This document shows, one piece after another, positions 60,574 through 64,000 of a stretch of DNA of 64,000 bases. Position numbers and translations under genes: made by a program. Below the pieces are notes generated by a model. The model made no database searches, was not told the origin of the DNA, and saw only the letters and a list, made by a program, of their open reading frames with translations. The stretch comes from Hyphomicrobium_A sp963745205 (lineage in GTDB: Bacteria > Pseudomonadota > Alphaproteobacteria > Rhizobiales > Hyphomicrobiaceae), in NCBI GenBank assembly GCA_963745205.1, contig CAVUWX010000025.1, forward strand, positions 1-64,000, in the 5' to 3' direction. Positions within the stretch are counted from its first letter, which is position 1. Every line of letters starts with the position of its first letter.

Positions 60574-61653
60574 TCATTGTTCAACAGAGTGGCCAGCCCG
60601 CCAGCCCATTTCCCAAAAGTCGGTTTCGAGCCGAGTGGCTTCCCTGAAATTTGCAATCAGCTCGGCTTCGCGCGCCGCCGTGACATATAGATCGGCGAGA
60701 CGGTCCAGGTGCCCTCGCGCCTTTGCCGCAACCTCCTGGTACGCTGCACCGGCATACTCAGTTGTCCAAGTACGATAGGGATTGGTTTCGGCACATGCAT
60801 CAGATCGCGCGGCGAGACGCGCCGCGATCTCCGCGTAGCCGATCACGCAGGGGGCAAGCGCCACCTTGAGTGCCAGCAGATCGCCGCGCATTCCCGTGTC
60901 GAGCACGTAGCGCGTATAAGCCAACATCTCAGCCGCCGGAGACGCCTTTTCGAGGTCGGTAGGCGACAGACCCCAGCCGGCACAAAGCTTTACATGGAGG
61001 TTCATCTCCACATCGAGGATCGCCGACAGGCCGGCTGCGCCTTCGCGCATGTCGACGAGCTTCGGCGATTTGTAGACGGAGAGCGCGTAGGCGCGGGCAA
61101 ATTCGATGAGGAACAAGTAGTCCTGGATGAGGTAATAGCGAAAGGCCGCCTCGGGTAGCGAGCCGTCCGCCATCCCGTTCGTGAAGGGATGTTCGGTATA
61201 GGCGCGCCACTCGGCGGAAGCCTTTGCTTTCAGCCGCTCGAAAAAGCTCATGGTTTCTTGCCGCGTTTGGTCTCTGTCTTGGGAATCGTCGCGCAAGGTT
61301 CCATAGAATGAAAGGGCTCGCTGTAGCTCGCGTGTGTGGAAGGCATGCGCTTGTGGCCCCGACGGATCCCCGGAATAGATCCCTAGACCTTGTGCTGCCA
61401 CGAAGAACCCGCGGCCTGGGATGCCGGGGCGCGTCTTGCTCACGCAGATTGCAGACAGTATGGGGCGATCAGCCGCAACGTCGTCCTCCATGAGCCATTC
61501 GAGTGCTTCGGTGACCCGATGGATCGTGTGCGGCGGCTCGAGTCCGAGGCGTTGGGCGAGTTCCCTGTATGTCGTCGTCGTCCCCCTCTGGGCCTGCTCC
61601 ATGAGTGCCTGACGGAGATGCCCCTTCAATATGTCATCGCCACCTGCCATCAA
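60574..61653 (-). CDS. tenA: TenA-family protein with an N-terminal winged-helix-like domain
   Basis: 359 aa. Residues about 135-359 are TenA (aminopyrimidine aminohydrolase/thiaminase II): MSFFERLKAKASAEWRAYTE HPFTNGMADGSLPEAAFRYY LIQDYLFLIEFARAYAL, catalytic Cys candidate in VALAPCVIGYAEIAARL and the late Glu in ATRLETDFWEMGW. Residues 1-130 are extra: LRQALMEQAQRGTTTTYRELAQRL looks like an MGMT-type or HTH helix pair and PGIPGRGFFVAAQGLGIY follows. No ribosome-binding site precedes the TenA Met, so it is a genuine fusion. Probably thiamin salvage with DNA-binding or ligand-binding regulation. Confidence 0.82.
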   Translation of the reverse strand: MMAGGDDILKGHLRQALMEQAQRGTTTTYRELAQRLGLEPPHTIHRVTEALEWLMEDDVAADRPILSAICVSKTRPGIPGRGFFVAAQGLGIYSGDPSGPQAHAFHTRELQRALSFYGTLRDDSQDRDQTRQETMSFFERLKAKASAEWRAYTEHPFTNGMADGSLPEAAFRYYLIQDYLFLIEFARAYALSVYKSPKLVDMREGAAGLSAILDVEMNLHVKLCAGWGLSPTDLEKASPAAEMLAYTRYVLDTGMRGDLLALKVALAPCVIGYAEIAARLAARSDACAETNPYRTWTTEYAGAAYQEVAAKARGHLDRLADLYVTAAREAELIANFREATRLETDFWEMGWRAGHSVEQ

Positions 61654-61654
61654 C

Positions 61655-61846
61655 TCAACGGGTGTCTTTGGCGCGTGCTAAAGGAGGATGCCGCTCGTCG
61701 CCCCGACGATTTTGCGGACGAACATAGATGATCTGCGCTTCCGGCTGTTCAGACTTGGCCTTGAGGGCGGCGATGAGCGCGTCCTCGGCGTCCACCACGA
61801 CGTGGTTCACCTTCCCTTTGTACTTGAGCCCGATGGTAAATCTCAT
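61655..61846 (-). CDS. 63-aa conserved small protein
   Basis: ATG behind AGAGGAATTGTGCCG. MRFTIGLKYKGKVNHVVVDA EDALIAALKAKSEQPEAQII YVRPQNRRGDERHP. This pattern recurs in small rhizobial proteins with unknown function. Stop overlaps the start region of the TenA gene by 2 bp after a 1-bp gap, so they may be co-transcribed. Confidence 0.6.
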   Translation of the reverse strand: MRFTIGLKYKGKVNHVVVDAEDALIAALKAKSEQPEAQIIYVRPQNRRGDERHPPLARAKDTR

Positions 61847-62085
61847 CGGCACAATTCCTCTGCCGAAACCATTTGGCCAGCAGCCACCATAGTTCTCGTG
61901 GACGATCAACAAGTCCTCTTTTTTCTTCCGCAAAGCGTCAGCAGCGGGCTTCAAGGCTAAACGTCGGTACGGCGGCTCTTCACCTGTTATCTGACTTCTA
62001 AGCGCAGCCCGCAGGTGACTGCATGGGTCCAGTATCCGTGCTCTCGTTCGCGGGCGCGCGCCTGCAACCTCATGTGCGAAGACCC

Positions 62086-62916
62086 TCAGTAGTCGTGAGG
62101 AACAAAAGCGACATGGGCGACTTTGCTTTCCACGCCCGTGACACCTTCGACGCCTTGCAGCAGACGAACGGCATCAACAATCAGCTTTTCGTCGGTCGTC
62201 GCCCCAGTCAGGATCACCTTGCCTCCTGATACATGTGCCTCAAAGCCATACTGGAGGGATTTTGGTCCAAACCGCCGGTCAATGGCATGACGGACCCTCG
62301 CCATTATCAACTCATCCATGAGAGCCCCGTGGGAGTGCGCGGTTTCCTGAAATGCCGGGCACTGCGTCAAGCGAACGATGTGCTCGACGCATTCTGCGAT
62401 CGGTACGCGGGCGGTATTCAGGACGATCGCGTAGAGCGAGGCGTCTTCCCAATCGATCCCAAAGAGTCGTTGCATTGTGCCGTTGTGAGCGGCATCGTTT
62501 CTCTGGATCTCGCGCCGGGCAATGGCAGCCTCCTTGAGGCCCAACCGCTCCATTAAGATCCCTTCTCGGAAGGGCATCGGCGCACAGACGCGTACACAAA
62601 CGACGTGCGGGACAGACTTCAGGAGATAGGTGGCGCCCCAGCCCCTGATAAGCACGTTGCCCTTGGCGGCAAGCTCCAGGATTTCCTGAGCCGTGTACCG
62701 CGACATTCGTTTGCGGTCGAGCTTCCACCGCTCGAGCAGCGACGCCTCGCCCTCGAGGAATCGATGCACCTCGCTTTCGGGCACGCCGATACGCTCGGCG
62801 ATCTCGTGCTCGACGATCTCATGATGAATGATGGAAAGTCCCAGTCGCTCAGCGAGACCCGCGGCGACTTCACTGCCACGGGTCGCCATTTCGCGCGTCA
62901 TTGCGATAACGGCCAT
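62086..62916 (-). CDS. cytidylate-kinase-like protein with C-terminal BON domain
   Basis: 276 aa behind AAGGGAGGACTCG. Residues 1-190: P-loop-less start MAVIAMTREMATRGSEVAAG LAERLG (a cytidylate-kinase-like family start), helix MSRYTAQEILELAAKGNVLI RGWGATYLL and VLNTARVPIAECVEHIV. Residues about 205-276: BON domain (VRHAIDRRFGPKSLQYGFEA HVSGGKVILTGATTDEKLIV). Possible nucleotide sensing at a membrane through the BON part; function unknown. Confidence 0.78.
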   Translation of the reverse strand: MAVIAMTREMATRGSEVAAGLAERLGLSIIHHEIVEHEIAERIGVPESEVHRFLEGEASLLERWKLDRKRMSRYTAQEILELAAKGNVLIRGWGATYLLKSVPHVVCVRVCAPMPFREGILMERLGLKEAAIARREIQRNDAAHNGTMQRLFGIDWEDASLYAIVLNTARVPIAECVEHIVRLTQCPAFQETAHSHGALMDELIMARVRHAIDRRFGPKSLQYGFEAHVSGGKVILTGATTDEKLIVDAVRLLQGVEGVTGVESKVAHVAFVPHDY

Positions 62917-63096
62917 CGAGTCCTCCCTTGAGAACGGCCGTTCATCTGACCCACTGCGAGGAGGACCGGCGCTGAGGGTTTTTCATGCTACCCGCATTCG
63001 CGACCAGTAGGCGGAAGCGAATGAGTTTCGTACAGCGCGCGGCGCGCACCACGCCAGCTGGCAGACCAGCCAATGCCCTCAGCGAACCGGCCAACA

Positions 63097-63570
63097 TCAA
63101 TGGCTGCGAGCACCAATCGGGGCATGCGGAACGTTTGCCGTGAGGCGGTGGAACTCGTGACCGGTCACGTGCACTAGCGTGCGATGGTCACCACCATCGA
63201 AGTAGATGTCGTTAAGGCCCTCGAGGCGCTCGTCCATTACAGCAGTCAATCCATAGGCGCCCGCGACCGGAGGCACGGATCCCGGTTCACAGTCGCGAAA
63301 GATCGCGGCCACTTCTTCTTCCGTCGCCAGGCCAACCGGCTGGTTCAGCCATCGCCCAATTTCGTTTAGCCGCACATCGCACGAGGCGGGCACGATCGCC
63401 AGGAGGTAGCCGTCCTTGCGCCTTATAAGAATGCCTTTGGCCAAGTTGTCCTCAGGTATGGAGCTGACGTGCGCCGTCGCTAAGGACGATGTTGTGCGAT
63501 CGTGGGTCATGACCTCAAAGGGTACGCCCCGACCGACGATATATTGTTGGAGCGATATTGCGATACCCAT
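63097..63570 (-). CDS. YbaK/EbsC-like aminoacyl-tRNA deacylase domain
   Basis: 157 aa from ATG behind GGAGACATGCC. IVGRGVPFEVMTHDRTTSSL, AKGILIRRKDGYLLAIVPAS, ATEEEVAAIFRDCEPGSVPP VAGAYGLTAVMDERL match the YbaK fold, including the GSVPP loop. Hydrolyses mischarged tRNA in trans in known members. Ends in a polar tail. Confidence 0.82.
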   Translation of the reverse strand: MGIAISLQQYIVGRGVPFEVMTHDRTTSSLATAHVSSIPEDNLAKGILIRRKDGYLLAIVPASCDVRLNEIGRWLNQPVGLATEEEVAAIFRDCEPGSVPPVAGAYGLTAVMDERLEGLNDIYFDGGDHRTLVHVTGHEFHRLTANVPHAPIGARSH

Positions 63571-64000
63571 GGCATGTCTCCACCCGGCCGTCACTTGGCG
63601 GCCACCTTTCGACCGGCGGAAACGAGACTGCGGCATCACTTGTCGGTAAGACGAATTCTCGGCCTGAAGGCCAGGTCGAAGGGCACACGTGATGCGCCCT
63701 CGCTCGCCGCCCAATCGTTGAAGCGGTAACATTAGTCCCTTGTGCGGGCCCTCGCAACGGCCGGCCGCAGCGCCTTGGCCGCGCTGTCCCGAGTCGAGCA
63801 CATCACAACAATCTGACAGGGGGCTGGATCACAAAGCCTCCTCGCCATGTGGGCCCGGTTCAGCTGGACACCGCACGCCAGCGAGTTCGGCTGTGGGTCT
63901 TGGTCGAGTGAAAACGTGGGTGCGCGGAGCAATCGTAGAATGAATCCTCCTTCTGGCCGCGCTCGAGGCGATGAGAATGGGCTGTTCATGGCGGCGCTGG
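63571..64000. other. window edge, no supported gene
   Basis: A plus-strand ATG at 63940 (MNPPSGRARGDENGLFMAAL) runs off the end behind a weak GGAG; it could be the start of a gene that continues outside. Nothing else is convincing. Confidence 0.3.

Overview
The window looks like an accessory region of an alphaproteobacterium of the order Hyphomicrobiales (Rhizobiales). The basis is family content, not a database search: CsbD, DUF883, DUF2189, DUF2270 and PRC-barrel stress proteins, HWE-type histidine kinase, phasin, a MaoC/phosphotransacetylase fusion, a P1B ATPase with a hemerythrin tail, many monoheme cytochromes c, a cytochrome bc1 operon, FdxA and a methanol-type cytochrome c. Base composition is GC-rich. 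There are no rRNA, tRNA or CRISPR loci that I can support.

Layout. 0-9 kb: small hypothetical genes, an HdeA/Rap1a-like secreted protein next to an intact IS6-family element, a DMT exporter, a DCC-family protein and copy A of a 0.8 kb dispersed repeat. 9-19 kb: respiratory block with a methanol-type cytochrome c, a P1B-type metal ATPase with C-terminal hemerythrin domain, two more cytochromes c, an aldehyde dehydrogenase and a Rieske/cytochrome b/cytochrome c1 operon in which b and c1 carry apparent frameshifts, followed by a truncated kdp operon. 19-28 kb: phasin, HdeD, two Hsp20 genes, a UPF0182 membrane protein. 28-40 kb: CPA2 antiporter with a universal-stress-like tail, DUF2270, DUF937/PRC protein, a PRC protein with ten LEA-like 11-residue repeats, an IS6 remnant with the second HdeA-like gene copy, AI-2E-type permease, DUF883 and CsbD genes, and remnants of integrases and a response regulator. 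40-46 kb: SDR, thiolase, FabI, MaoC/Pta and AckA genes. 46-52 kb: LolA-like protein, small operon leading into a broken DNA ligase, S41 protease, CsbD. 52-58 kb: Crp-type HTH protein, HWE kinase fused to a membrane domain, MpaB-like protein, two cytochromes c, YciI-like protein, PQQ-type dehydrogenase, copy B of the repeat. 58-64 kb: FdxA, solitary NuoI, DUF2189, TenA with an extra N-terminal domain, kinase/BON protein, YbaK-like protein.

How it may work together. Perfect FNR/FixK-type palindromes (TTGA-N6-TCAA) lie upstream of the metal ATPase, the second HdeA-like gene, the DUF883/AI-2E intergenic region and the FabI-Pta-AckA genes, with one-mismatch versions upstream of hsp20 and the DUF937 gene. 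I infer a low-oxygen, stress-survival island combining chaperones, envelope stress proteins, alternative electron carriers and a fermentative carbon module. The 40-46 kb genes encode all five reaction types needed to condense, reduce, dehydrate, reduce again and then release acyl units as acyl phosphate with ATP formation, although the thiolase has serine in place of its usual nucleophilic cysteine.

The region is heavily rearranged: IS6-associated duplication, truncated kdp, ligase, integrase, SRAP and receiver remnants, and several single-base frameshifts. Some frameshifts could be sequence errors and I flag them as such.
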